DNA of 64,000 bases, taken from contig NZ_CP022415.1 in assembly GCF_002222635.1 (NCBI RefSeq), forward strand, positions 1,984,001-2,048,000, given 5' to 3'. How positions within the stretch are numbered: the stretch's first letter is position 1; each line of letters starts with the position of its first letter. Below, piece by piece: positions 41,139 through 50,655 of the stretch. This stretch comes from Pseudosulfitobacter pseudonitzschiae (GTDB lineage: Bacteria; Pseudomonadota; Alphaproteobacteria; Rhodobacterales; Rhodobacteraceae). The notes beneath the pieces were generated by a model. The model was not told the origin of the DNA and did not search any database. It saw only the letters and a program-made list of their open reading frames with translations. The position numbers were made by a program, and so were the translations under genes.

Positions 41139-44078
41139 ATGGTCACGCTGACACTGTTTCCGCTGCTCTATCTGACATTGGAGCTGCCCAAACGGATCAT
41201 CAACGACGCCATCGCAGCGCGTTCGGATGTGGTTGAATATTATGGCATGTCGTTCAGCCAGATCCATTTCCTGTTGATCCTGTGCGGGCTGTTCTTGTTG
41301 GCGGTGATCGGTCACGGGCTGATGAAGATGCGCATCAATACCATGAAGGGAGTACTGTCCGAGCGTTTGCTGCGGCGGTATCGCTATGGGTTGATCGCGC
41401 GAATCTTGCGGTTTCCACAACCCTACTTCGAACGCACGTCACAGGGCGAACTGGTCAGCATGGTCACTTCGGAAAGCGAACCGATGGGCGGGCTGATGGG
41501 GGATGCGCTGGCGCAACCTGTTTTGCAGGCCGGGCAAATGCTGACGATTCTGGGGTTTCTGTTCGCGCAGTCCTTCACCTTCGGGATCGCGGCCTGTGCG
41601 TTGATCCCGTTGCAGGCGTGGCTGATCCCCAAACTGCAAAGGCGCATCAATCTTTTGAACAAAAAGCGCGTGGTGCAAGTGCGCGCGCTGGCCGCCGAGA
41701 TCGGTGAAAGCGCGTCGGGCGCGGCCACCTTGCGTGTCAACGGCGGCTGGCGTTACCGGATGGCGATGATCACCGACCGTCTGGGGCGGCTCTACGAGAT
41801 CCGCTTTGACATCTATCAGAAGAAATTCTTCATGAAGTTTATCAACAACTTCATCACCCAGCTGACCCCGTTTTTCTTTTTCTCGATCGGGGGATATCTG
41901 GTCATTCAGGGTCAGGTTAGCCTTGGTGCGCTGGTCGCCGCCCTTGCGGCCTACAAAGACCTGTCGAGCCCTTGGAAAGAACTACTGGTTTACTACAATC
42001 AGGCGCAGGACATGCAATTGCGCTGGGAAACCATCGCCGAGCGGTTTGCGCCCTCGGGCATGATCGACGAAGACAAGTTTTATGGCCAGCCCGACTGCCT
42101 GCCGCATCTGGACGGCGATGTGGTGCTGGACGGGGTGACCGTGCGCGACGCCGATGGCAATGCGGTGCTCGAAGACATCACCGCCACCCTGCCCGCAGGT
42201 CGCAGCATCGCCATCACCGCACCCAGCGACGAAGACCGCCGCGCGCTGGCGCAGGTGCTGACCCGCGAAACCATCCCCACCAGCGGCCATGTGCGCATCG
42301 GTGATCATGCGCTGAACGACCTGCATCAGGGCGTGATCGCCGCGCGCATCGGCCATGCCACATCGCGCCCCGTCCTGTTTCAGGGCACGTTTGGCGACAA
42401 CATCATGATGGCGCTGAAACACCAGCCGCACGGACAGGGCAGCGATGCCGCTTTTGCCACCGAAGCGCTGCGCGCAGGCAACACTGATGACATGCTGGAC
42501 GCGCTCTGGATGGATCTGGACCGTGCGGGCACCAAGGACAACGACGGGCTGCTGGACTGGTGGCTGGCGCTGGTCAACGGCATGGGCAGCTCTGCCGCGC
42601 TGTTTCGCCGTGCCACCGAACTGCGCATTGATCCGGCCCGCCAACCCGAACTGGCGCGACGTCTTGTTGATCTGCGCCCCGAGGTGACCGCAGCACTTGA
42701 GCAGGCCGATCTGACCCGCCATGCCTATATCTTCAGCGACGACACCTATAACCCTGCTCTTCCCGTGGCCGAAAACCTGTTGTTCGCCACCGCACGCCAG
42801 CCGGTGACGCCTGCCTTTATCGCGGGGCAGACCGAGTTTCTGGAATTGCTGGCCAAACTTGATCTGGACCGCGACCTGCTGGCGCTGACCCGCGATGTGA
42901 TCGACCTGTTGCGGCAGATTTTCGGCATCGACGGCACCGATCACCCGCTGTTTCGCAAGCTGACACTTGCGCCCGAAACCTACGAGGCCGCCGTGGCAAT
43001 CCTGTCGCGCCAGCGCGAGGGCACCGAGTTGACAGCCGACGACACGGCGCTGCTACTGACGGTGCCGTTCCAGATCACGTCGGACCAGATCGGCGCGGGC
43101 TTCCCCGACGAGATCAAAGCCCGCGTGCTGGAAATGCGCGGTCTACACGCAGCAGCGCTTCGGGCCAGCATGGGAACGGCCTTTGCGCCGATCAACGCGG
43201 GCGAGATCGTAGCAGGGCTGACCGTGCTGGAAAACGCCCTGTTCGGCAAAATCTCGGACGGGGCCGGATCAAAGGGCGATGAAGTGCGTTCCAAAGTGGC
43301 CGAAGTGATGCAGAACAGCGGCCTTGGCCGCGAGGTGACGCGTCTGATCCTTGATGTGCCGATTGCGCTGGGTGGCGCGAACCTGCCTGCGTTCTATGCC
43401 GAACCCGCCGCCGTCAGCCGTGCAGCGATCAAACGGCCAGATATTCTGATCCTCGAAGCGGCCCTGGCCAGTTTCGATGCCTCGATTCAAGAGGCCATGT
43501 TCGAGAACCTGCGAGACTTGCTGCCCGACACCACGCTGGTGTTCATCGCTCCAAGCTTTGAAAACGAGGATGTTTTTGACATGCAACTGGAACTAGTCGA
43601 CGGACGCATCGTGGGCGGGGCCACTGCGCAGACCGCCAGCGAGGACAGCGCCACCAGCGCAGATCTGGCGCGCAAGGTGCAGGCGCTGGGATCAACCGAT
43701 CTGTTTTCAGGCGTGTCGCGCAAACAGCTGCGGCTGCTGGCATTTGGCGCGCGCTGGTACACCTGCCGTGCTGGCGATTACGTGTTTCACAAGAATGATC
43801 CGCCCGCCGACGGGGCCTATATGATCCTCGAGGGCGAGGCGGACCTGTGGCTGCCCCATGCGGACAAGGACGACCAGTTGATCACCACCGTCGGTGCCGG
43901 TGCGCTGGTGGGCGAGTTGGGCCTGATCCGCAACGAGCCGCGGGCGCTGGACATGCAGGCCAAGACCGACCTGACCTGCCTGCGCATCGGCGTCGAAGAG
44001 TTTCTGGCCGTAGTCGAAAACGACGCCACCACCGCGTTCAAACTGTTGCAGGTGGTCGCGGGCTACGTCAGCACCTAG
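41139..44078 (+). CDS. ABC-exporter-like protein with degenerate ATPase and C-terminal cyclic-nucleotide-binding domain
   Basis: 979 residues. An ABC type-1 exporter membrane domain fills about 1-290 (six hydrophobic segments, PQPYFERTSQGELVSMVTSE coupling-helix region). The nucleotide-binding domain follows, but its Walker A is replaced by ITAPSDEDRRAL (about 359-370) and there is no LSGGQ; only a Walker-B-like ILILEAALASFD remains. A long insertion (about 425-770) of unknown fold splits the NBD. The end (about 848-979) is a cNMP-binding domain with FHKNDPPADGAYMILEGEADL and GELGLIRNEPRALD. Probably not a working ATPase; perhaps a membrane sensor. The natural N-terminus may begin about 21 codons earlier at an ATA codon (41076), where ERSIFSFIFKHSKR continues the frame. 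Confidence 0.85.
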   Translation: MVTLTLFPLLYLTLELPKRIINDAIAARSDVVEYYGMSFSQIHFLLILCGLFLLAVIGHGLMKMRINTMKGVLSERLLRRYRYGLIARILRFPQPYFERTSQGELVSMVTSESEPMGGLMGDALAQPVLQAGQMLTILGFLFAQSFTFGIAACALIPLQAWLIPKLQRRINLLNKKRVVQVRALAAEIGESASGAATLRVNGGWRYRMAMITDRLGRLYEIRFDIYQKKFFMKFINNFITQLTPFFFFSIGGYLVIQGQVSLGALVAALAAYKDLSSPWKELLVYYNQAQDMQLRWETIAERFAPSGMIDEDKFYGQPDCLPHLDGDVVLDGVTVRDADGNAVLEDITATLPAGRSIAITAPSDEDRRALAQVLTRETIPTSGHVRIGDHALNDLHQGVIAARIGHATSRPVLFQGTFGDNIMMALKHQPHGQGSDAAFATEALRAGNTDDMLDALWMDLDRAGTKDNDGLLDWWLALVNGMGSSAALFRRATELRIDPARQPELARRLVDLRPEVTAALEQADLTRHAYIFSDDTYNPALPVAENLLFATARQPVTPAFIAGQTEFLELLAKLDLDRDLLALTRDVIDLLRQIFGIDGTDHPLFRKLTLAPETYEAAVAILSRQREGTELTADDTALLLTVPFQITSDQIGAGFPDEIKARVLEMRGLHAAALRASMGTAFAPINAGEIVAGLTVLENALFGKISDGAGSKGDEVRSKVAEVMQNSGLGREVTRLILDVPIALGGANLPAFYAEPAAVSRAAIKRPDILILEAALASFDASIQEAMFENLRDLLPDTTLVFIAPSFENEDVFDMQLELVDGRIVGGATAQTASEDSATSADLARKVQALGSTDLFSGVSRKQLRLLAFGARWYTCRAGDYVFHKNDPPADGAYMILEGEADLWLPHADKDDQLITTVGAGALVGELGLIRNEPRALDMQAKTDLTCLRIGVEEFLAVVENDATTAFKLLQVVAGYVST

Positions 44079-44608
44079 GGCATCAGTACTGCCTTGCGCT
44101 CGACCGATATCGTATCGACGCTGAGATCATCATAGGTGATGCGCACATCCAACTGCTGCACCGAACCCGCTGCAAAGACGCGGTACGGCAGCCCGTCTGC
44201 GTCGGTGATGGCCGCCGGTGCATTGCTGTCCAGATGGCACGCGGGCATCGGCCAGACCTCCATCGCGCCACCGTTTAAGGCCATTTCGATCTGCAACAAT
44301 CCGCAACGCCACGACCACAGGTGCGTGACATAAACCAGATCCTGCCCGTTGTAATCGCGCACCGCCACCCAACTCGATTTGGTCGCGGTCAGGATCGGTT
44401 TGACCTCGAGCGCGGTCAGGAACTTGCCCGTAGCGACCTGTTCTTCGGCCACCAGATCGGGGCGCAGTGTCGGGGTTGGGTTGCCGCGTGTTTCATCTGC
44501 GCCAGCCATCCGGTCAATCGCCGGCGGAGGTGTTGCAGAGACTTTAGGCGGTGGCGCATCATCCCCGCCACCGGCCATCGCGATAATCGCCACAAGAATA
44601 TCCAACAT
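44075..44608 (-). CDS. Conserved hypothetical protein, N-terminal membrane anchor
   Basis: 177 residues. MLDILVAIIAMAGGG is a short hydrophobic N-terminus, followed by a Pro-rich linker (DDAPPPKVSATPPPAIDRM) and a globular part with two Cys (WSWRCGLLQIEMAL and MPACHLDSN). Looks like a periplasm-facing protein held by an N-terminal anchor. AGAGG precedes ATG 44608 by 7 nt. Converges on the ABC-like gene with a 4-nt overlap. No family recognised. Confidence 0.7.
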   Translation of the reverse strand: MLDILVAIIAMAGGGDDAPPPKVSATPPPAIDRMAGADETRGNPTPTLRPDLVAEEQVATGKFLTALEVKPILTATKSSWVAVRDYNGQDLVYVTHLWSWRCGLLQIEMALNGGAMEVWPMPACHLDSNAPAAITDADGLPYRVFAAGSVQQLDVRITYDDLSVDTISVERKAVLMP

Positions 44609-44703
44609 AGAAAAACCTCTCTCAAATCTCGCCTTTTGCCGTTGACACAACCACACTATAGTCGTCGTAAAAGACAACAGCGGGTATCGGGGCAGATACA
44701 ATT

Positions 44704-45705
44704 ATGGCACGCAAACCGGTCAAAAAACAGGATTACAACGTCGTTGTTGTCGGCCAGTCCGGGCGGCTGGGGTACGAGGCGATCCTGTTCGCGGCCTCGT
44801 TGCGCCATCACAGCCCCGATTTCGCAGGCCGCTTGCTGGTGGCCGAACCGCAACCGGGCCCGCTGTGGCCGAATGATCCGCGCATCAAACCCGACGTGCG
44901 CGCAGCACTTGAAAGTTTGGGTGCCGAGATCGTGCCGTTTCACAGCGCCCACTTTGGCGCGGCCTACCCCTATGGCAACAAGATCGAGCTGCTGTCGGCC
45001 CTGCCAGAGGGCGCGCCGTTCGTGTTCTTTGACACCGACACGCTGATCACCGGCGAACTGACATCGGTGCCCTTTGATTTCAACCGCCCCTCGGCGTCGC
45101 TGCGCCGCACCGGCACGTGGCCCAAACCCGAACTTTACGGCCCCGGCTATACGGGGCTGTGGCAATCGCTTTATGATAAATTCGGGCTCGATTTCGCGTC
45201 CAGCACCGACCCGTCCGAACCTGACGAATACTGGGCGCGCTACCTCTATTTCAACGCGGGCTATTTCTTTTACAAATGCCCCCGCGTCTTTGGCGACCGC
45301 TTTCGCGAATATGCGCTGGCAATCCGCGACGACACGCCGGTTGAGCTGTGCTGCCAAGAGTTGGATCCGTGGCTGGACCAGATCGCCCTGCCCTTGGTCA
45401 TTCACAGCCTTGGCGGCGGGCGCGATACGCTGCCACCCGGTCTGTTGGATGGCACAATCAGCTGCCATTACCGCCTTCTGCCGTTGCTTTATGCGCGCGA
45501 AGCCGAACACGTGATCGCCACACTGGAAGAGATCGCAGCCCCCAACAAGCTGAAAAAAGTGCTGAAAGGCTCCGAACCGATCAAACGCATGGTGTATCAA
45601 GGGCGCGGCGAAAAAGTGCGCGCGCTGTTTGACCAGAACAACCTGCCCCGCCGCGAACAGGCGATCCGCAACCGGATAAAATCCGAAGGCTTCTGGATGC
45701 GCTAG
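44704..45705 (+). CDS. GT-A-like (glycosyltransferase-type) protein of unknown function
   Basis: 333 residues. NVVVVGQSGRLGYEAILFAASL begins the fold, and VFFDTDTLIT supplies a DTD motif as in metal-dependent GT-A nucleotide-sugar transferases; HRLLPLLY and a C-terminal basic helix follow. Cytoplasmic, no signal peptide. Similar GT8-like proteins are annotated only as hypothetical. Alone in its transcript. A sugar-nucleotide substrate is inferred from the DTD motif only. Confidence 0.65.
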   Translation: MARKPVKKQDYNVVVVGQSGRLGYEAILFAASLRHHSPDFAGRLLVAEPQPGPLWPNDPRIKPDVRAALESLGAEIVPFHSAHFGAAYPYGNKIELLSALPEGAPFVFFDTDTLITGELTSVPFDFNRPSASLRRTGTWPKPELYGPGYTGLWQSLYDKFGLDFASSTDPSEPDEYWARYLYFNAGYFFYKCPRVFGDRFREYALAIRDDTPVELCCQELDPWLDQIALPLVIHSLGGGRDTLPPGLLDGTISCHYRLLPLLYAREAEHVIATLEEIAAPNKLKKVLKGSEPIKRMVYQGRGEKVRALFDQNNLPRREQAIRNRIKSEGFWMR

Positions 45706-45801
45706 ACGCGCCCGCCTTTCCTTTCACAGGCGCTCACACCAGCTTGCGGGGTCCACACCGATCCCTTACCCATGTGCGCAGAAACCCTGGAGGAGACAGC
45801 C

Positions 45802-47094
45802 ATGACAGATGAAACATCATACGGCTTTGACACGCTGCAAATTCACGCGGGCGCACGCCCCGATCCGGCCACGGGCGCACGGCAGACGCCGATCTACCAG
45901 ACCACGGCCTATGTGTTCCGCGACGCCGACCACGCAGCAGCACTGTTCAACCTGCAAGAGGTCGGGTTCATCTATTCGCGCCTGACCAACCCAACGGTCG
46001 CCGTTCTGCAAGAACGCATTGCGACGCTTGAGGGGGGCGTGGGTGCTGTGTGCTGTTCGTCGGGTCACGCCGCGCAAATTATGGCGCTATTCCCGCTAAT
46101 GATGCCGGGTAACAATGTTGTGGTTTCCACACGCCTGTATGGCGGCACGGTTACCCAGTTCACCCACACCATCAAACGCTTTGGCTGGAGCGCGAAATTC
46201 GTCGACTTCGACGATCTCGACGCGGTCAAGGCGGCCTGCGACGACCAGACCCGTGCGGTCTTCTGCGAGGCAATCGCCAACCCCGGCGGATATATCACCG
46301 ATCTGGACGCGATCAGCGCCATTGCGGACGAAGCGGGCGTTCCGCTGATCGTCGACAACACCTCGGCCACGCCGTATCTGTGCCGCCCCATCGAACATGG
46401 TGCGACGCTGGTCGTACATTCAACCACCAAATACCTGACCGGCAACGGCACCGTCACCGGCGGCTGCATTGTGGACAGCGGCAAATTCGACTGGTCGGCA
46501 TCGGACAAGTTCCCATCGCTGAGTGCGCCCGAGCCCGCCTATCACGGGCTGAAGTTTCACGAGACATTCGGCGCGCTGGCCTTCACCTTTCACGGCATCG
46601 CCATCGGCCTGCGCGATCTGGGCATGACGATGAACCCGCAGGCGGCGCACTACACGCTGATGGGCACCGAAACCCTGTCGCTGCGCATGGACCGGCACGT
46701 CGAGAACGCGATGAAAGTCGCCGCGTGGCTGGAGAACGATCCACGCATTGATTATGTCACCTATGCTGGCCTGAAATCTTCGCCCTATAACGAACGGGTC
46801 GCGAAGATCTGCCCGCGCGGCGCAGGTGGTCTGTTCACCTTTGCGGTCAAGGGCGGCTACGACGCTTGCATCAAGCTGGTGAACAGTCTGGAGATTTTCA
46901 GCCACGTTGCCAACCTTGGCGATACGCGGTCGTTGATCATTCACTCGGCGTCGACTACGCACCGTCAGTTGACCGAAGAACAACAGATTGCGGCAGGGGC
47001 CGCGCCCGAAGTGGTGCGCGTGTCAATCGGCACTGAAAACGCCGACGACCTGATTGCCGATCTGGATCAGGCGCTGAGCAAGGCGACCGCCTGA
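45802..47094 (+). CDS. metY: O-acetylhomoserine aminocarboxypropyltransferase / cysteine synthase (PLP)
   Basis: Direct sulfhydrylation of O-acetylhomoserine to homocysteine. 430 residues, longer than cystathionine synthase and matching the MetY class. PLP lysine in STTKYLTGNG (about 210-219), with the usual EGGVGAVCCSSGHAAQ and VVSTRLYGGT phosphate-binding segments and SLIIHSASTTHRQL near the end. GGAGGAGA stands 5 nt before ATG 45802. No SAM riboswitch is visible in the 96-bp leader. Confidence 0.95.
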   Translation: MTDETSYGFDTLQIHAGARPDPATGARQTPIYQTTAYVFRDADHAAALFNLQEVGFIYSRLTNPTVAVLQERIATLEGGVGAVCCSSGHAAQIMALFPLMMPGNNVVVSTRLYGGTVTQFTHTIKRFGWSAKFVDFDDLDAVKAACDDQTRAVFCEAIANPGGYITDLDAISAIADEAGVPLIVDNTSATPYLCRPIEHGATLVVHSTTKYLTGNGTVTGGCIVDSGKFDWSASDKFPSLSAPEPAYHGLKFHETFGALAFTFHGIAIGLRDLGMTMNPQAAHYTLMGTETLSLRMDRHVENAMKVAAWLENDPRIDYVTYAGLKSSPYNERVAKICPRGAGGLFTFAVKGGYDACIKLVNSLEIFSHVANLGDTRSLIIHSASTTHRQLTEEQQIAAGAAPEVVRVSIGTENADDLIADLDQALSKATA

Positions 47095-47100
47095 ACGAAA

Positions 47101-47125
47101 ACGGGCGGGGATTGCCCCCGCCCGT
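47101..47125 (-). terminator. Terminator between metY and the SIMPL gene
   Basis: ACGGGCGGGG-ATTGC-CCCCGCCCGT, 10-bp stem. On the minus strand TTTTCGTT follows, so it terminates the SIMPL transcript; on the plus strand no T-run is present but it may also stop metY. Confidence 0.7.
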
Positions 47126-47145
47126 ATCATCGCAATGCGCTGATG

Positions 47146-47859
47146 TTACTGCGCAATATCGAAAATTACCGACACCTGCGCATCAATCGTCACCTCGCCC
47201 GAGGCGACCGGAACGCCGTCGCTGCTGCGCGACATTTCCATCATCTTGGGGCGGCCGCCGTTGTTATAGGCCGTAATCCGGCGGACCGATCCCAGTTCGA
47301 CACCTGCGGCGGCGGCCAGTTGCGCGGCTTGCTCCATCGCGTTCTGAACCGCGCGTTCACGCGCCTGTGCCTCCAAGGGTGCGGGGGATTGCACGTCGAA
47401 ACGCAGGCCCGACATCTGGTTGGCACCGTCTTGCAGCACCAAATCCAGCAGACCGCCCAAATTGTCCAGATCACGCACGCGCACGCTGACTTGCGAAGTT
47501 GCGACAAATTGCTGGGGCTTGTCCAAGGCGTTTTCGTCGCTTGCGCTGCGCATCTGCTGGCTGCGATCCACATCCACGGTCAATTGGCTGGTCTGCACGT
47601 CAGAGGCGTCGACACCCTGTTCAGTCAGACGCTGCAGAATCGCCGCCATGTTTTCATTGACTGCCGTCACCGCGTCCTGTGCCTGTGGGCTGCGGTGAGT
47701 CACGCCCAAGCTGATCACGGCCATATCGGGGGCCACGGCCACTTCGCCCTGCCCTTGCACTTCAATTTGTGGCGGGGTCGTATTGCCCGCCTGCTGGCCC
47801 ATTGCGCCGCCCGTCATTGCTGCCAGCGCCAGTGCACTGGCCATCATCATATTGCGCAT
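47146..47859 (-). CDS. SIMPL (DUF541) domain periplasmic protein
   Basis: 237 residues. Signal peptide MRNMMMASALALAAMTGGAMG, then the SIMPL domain IEVQGQGEVAVAPDMAVISLGVTHRSPQAQDAV..NENMAAILQRL, with a conserved internal repeat. Members (E. coli YggE class) lower oxidative stress by an unknown mechanism. ATG 47859 is chosen for the signal peptide; a frame 23 codons longer lacks one. Divergent from the 826-residue gene at 48045. Confidence 0.9.
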   Translation of the reverse strand: MRNMMMASALALAAMTGGAMGQQAGNTTPPQIEVQGQGEVAVAPDMAVISLGVTHRSPQAQDAVTAVNENMAAILQRLTEQGVDASDVQTSQLTVDVDRSQQMRSASDENALDKPQQFVATSQVSVRVRDLDNLGGLLDLVLQDGANQMSGLRFDVQSPAPLEAQARERAVQNAMEQAAQLAAAAGVELGSVRRITAYNNGGRPKMMEMSRSSDGVPVASGEVTIDAQVSVIFDIAQ

Positions 47860-48044
47860 GTCTCGCGTTCCTTTGCAGTTAGTCTCATTGGTGTAATATA
47901 CATACACTGCCCCTAGATGTGTGGTCATCCGCGCATTGACCAGACCTTATGGTCTTTTCCTTTTAATGCGCCGCTGGCTGTTCTATTCTGTATCAAACGA
48001 CCGGCAACGCGACTTCGTTCCGGTTCGAAGGGTAAGAGCATGAT

Positions 48045-50525
48045 ATGAAGCCAAATTTCGCGCTTAGCTTGTCTTTTGACGGCATTCGTCTGCTGCACCG
48101 TGCAGCGGGCGGCTGGCGCGTGGTCGGCGAAGTGTCGCTTGCCGCCGAAGACATGGCCGCAGAACTGGCCGCATTGCGCAAGACCGCATCCGATCTTGAG
48201 CCGCGCGGTGTGCGCAGCAAACTGATCATTCCCGACGAGCAAATCCGCTATCTGACCGTTGAAAGCGGCGATGTGGACGACGACGCGCGCTGGTCTGCCG
48301 CTTTTGCCGCACTCGAAGGGGCGACGCCCTATGCGGTGGACGAGCTAAGCGTTGATATCTGTGCCGACGGCGCACTGACCCACGTCGCCGCCGTCGCCCG
48401 CGAAACGCTGGACGAGGCAGAGGATTTTGCCATGCTGCACCGGTTTCATCCGGTCAGCTTTGTATCGGTTCCGGACAAGGCCGGATTTCTGGGCGAACCA
48501 TTTTTGGGCGTCACCAGCCACGCGGCCAAACTGCTGGAACCGGACGACAGCGTAGCGCCCGACGGCATTGCGGTTGTGGTGATCGGCGACATCAAGACGC
48601 CTGTGGGCCCCGTCGTAACCGACGCGGATTTGCCCACCGCGGTGGAAACGGACGAACCTGCGGAAACCACTGGTGCCGAGGATGCGGTTACGCCCGATCC
48701 GGCCAAAAACGACGTCGAAGAAACACCAGCAGCCGACCCCACCCCTGTGACGGAGACTGCGCCGCCTGCGCCCACAAAAGAACCCGCGCCCGAAACGCCC
48801 AAGGCTGATCCCCCCCCTGAGATCAAAGAAGACGCGGCACCTGAGCCCGCTCCGATGGGCTTTTCCAGCCGCCGCACACATGCGGCCAATCCCCCTGCAC
48901 TCGGCGGAGCCAACCGCAAAGACACGCCGCCCGCACGCACCGCGCCGCCCGTGGTTTCGGCCATGCCTGCATCCGGCGACCCGCGGATCACACCGCCACC
49001 TCCGCTGCAATCCGCAACTGCAAGCCGCCCCCAAACGCCCCTCGCCCCAACCAGCGATGATCCGGACAGCGAGGCCAATCCGATGGCACTGGCCAAGGCC
49101 AGTGTCACAGGTTTCATGAGCCGCCGCAGCAAGCCCAAGCGCAGCAACCCCGCAGCGTCGCCAGTACTAGCGGCCCAAGTGGCCCATACCATCGCCGATC
49201 CACCCACCAGCGAAGCCCAGCGGATGACGGTCTTTGGCGCGCGCAGCAAAGAACCTGTAAAAGTCGGCGGCAAGCCGCGTTTTCTGGGGCTGGTTCTGAC
49301 TGCGGCTTTGCTTGTGTTTCTGGCCGGTGTGGCGGCATGGGCCTCGGTCTTTATGGACGAGGGCCTGGCGCGGTTCTTCAACCGCGCAGAAGATCCCGTG
49401 GTCGTCGAAGCACCACCCGAAATCCTGCCCGAAGCGGACCCCGAACAGGTCGAGGACGACGTGGATGTGGCCAGCATCGACCCTGCGCTGACAGATGAAG
49501 ACACCGCCGTTCTGGACGCCATACGCGATCCGTTGCCCGAGCCCGAACCCGAGCCTGAACAGGTCATCGAAGACCCCGAACGTGACCGGCAGGCCGCCGA
49601 AGCGCGCTATGCGGTGACCGGTATCTGGCCGCTGGCCCCCGAGGTACCGGAACCCGTCCAGATCGTGCCGCTGGAAGATCTCTATGTTGCCTCGATCGAC
49701 CCAGTCAGCCCCGCGCGCGATGCGGTGGCGCTGCCCGCACCTGCTGCACTCGACACCGATCTGGCCTTGGTTGCCATGCCCTCGCCCGCTGCTGCAGGCA
49801 CCAACTTTGCGCTGGACGGCGAAGGCCGTGTGATCCCTACGGAAGAAGGCGCGGTAACCCCCAATGGCGTGACCTTGTACAAGGGCCGCCCCGCTGTTGT
49901 GCCACCGCCCACACCCACACGGTTCGCCGAGACACCCGAGCTTAATCCCGAGCTGGACCGTTTGGCCCGTGTCCGCCCGCGCCCAAGGCCGGGCAATCTG
50001 ATCGAAAACACCGAACGCGCCAATCTGGGCGGTCTGACCCGCAATGAATTGGGCGAGGTGCGCCCGAAACTGCGCCCCGCCGTCACCAAGGTCGAAGAAG
50101 AAAAAAACGAGGTGCCGACCGCGCAGGCCACCGCTGTGTCGTTCCGGCCCAGCACCCGTCCGCGCAATTTTGAACGCATTGTCGCACGTACCCGTGCCGC
50201 ACAGCCCCCCGAAACCCAAGCCGCCGCCGTCGCCCCCGCGCGTACCATAGCGCCGGTGACGGTGGCCCCCAAGATCCCGTCCAAAACCAGCGTCCAGCGC
50301 GAGGCGACAGTCAAGAACGCCATCAACCTGCGCAAGGTCAACTTGATCGGCGTCTATGGCAAACCATCGTCACGCCGTGCCTTGGTGCGCCTGTCAAATG
50401 GCCGTTATCAAAAGGTAAAAGTCGGCGACACTATCGACGGTGGCCGCGTATCTGCCATCGGGGACAGCGAATTGCGCTATCAAAAAGGCGGGCGCAACGT
50501 GATCCTGAAAATGCCACAAGGGTGA
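48045..50525 (+). CDS. Large Pro-rich bitopic protein with PilM/GspL-like and GspC/PilP-like ends
   Basis: 826 residues. The first 175 (KPNFALSLSFDGIRLLHRAAGGWRVV...) look like the actin-like GspL/PilM fold. Residues about 190-400 are Pro-, Thr- and Glu-rich and probably disordered. One membrane segment follows at about 412-434 (FLGLVLTAALLVFLAGVAAW), then a long acidic/Pro-rich periplasmic linker. The last 65 residues (LRKVNLIGVYGKPSSRRALVRLSNGRYQKVKVGDTIDGGRVSAIGDSEL) resemble the GspC/PilP homology region. The topology recalls a scaffold linking cytoplasmic, inner-membrane and periplasmic parts, but no type II or IV secretion genes are near. Often low-complexity proteins like this are misannotated. 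Function unknown. Confidence 0.75.
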   Translation: MKPNFALSLSFDGIRLLHRAAGGWRVVGEVSLAAEDMAAELAALRKTASDLEPRGVRSKLIIPDEQIRYLTVESGDVDDDARWSAAFAALEGATPYAVDELSVDICADGALTHVAAVARETLDEAEDFAMLHRFHPVSFVSVPDKAGFLGEPFLGVTSHAAKLLEPDDSVAPDGIAVVVIGDIKTPVGPVVTDADLPTAVETDEPAETTGAEDAVTPDPAKNDVEETPAADPTPVTETAPPAPTKEPAPETPKADPPPEIKEDAAPEPAPMGFSSRRTHAANPPALGGANRKDTPPARTAPPVVSAMPASGDPRITPPPPLQSATASRPQTPLAPTSDDPDSEANPMALAKASVTGFMSRRSKPKRSNPAASPVLAAQVAHTIADPPTSEAQRMTVFGARSKEPVKVGGKPRFLGLVLTAALLVFLAGVAAWASVFMDEGLARFFNRAEDPVVVEAPPEILPEADPEQVEDDVDVASIDPALTDEDTAVLDAIRDPLPEPEPEPEQVIEDPERDRQAAEARYAVTGIWPLAPEVPEPVQIVPLEDLYVASIDPVSPARDAVALPAPAALDTDLALVAMPSPAAAGTNFALDGEGRVIPTEEGAVTPNGVTLYKGRPAVVPPPTPTRFAETPELNPELDRLARVRPRPRPGNLIENTERANLGGLTRNELGEVRPKLRPAVTKVEEEKNEVPTAQATAVSFRPSTRPRNFERIVARTRAAQPPETQAAAVAPARTIAPVTVAPKIPSKTSVQREATVKNAINLRKVNLIGVYGKPSSRRALVRLSNGRYQKVKVGDTIDGGRVSAIGDSELRYQKGGRNVILKMPQG

Positions 50526-50604
50526 TTGTCGTTATTGCGGGTCTACGCTGAAAGCATCTCAACCTTGAGACCTGATCGCCAAACGCAACCGGCCCCATGA
50601 AACG

Positions 50605-50635
50605 CAAAAAGGCGGCCCTGCAGGACCGCCTTTTC
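50605..50635. terminator. Bidirectional terminator between the converging Pro-rich and hppD genes
   Basis: Stem AAGGCGG / CCGCCTT with an inner CCTGCAGG palindrome (50609-50632). TTTT follows on the plus strand and AAAAA precedes it (T-run on the minus strand). Confidence 0.85.
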
Positions 50636-50655
50636 TATCATAACCAGCCAAAAAC

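Noticed and set aside
45706-45801. SAM-II riboswitch before the sulfhydrylase gene
   Set aside because: The 96-bp leader lacks the conserved SAM-II pseudoknot sequences.
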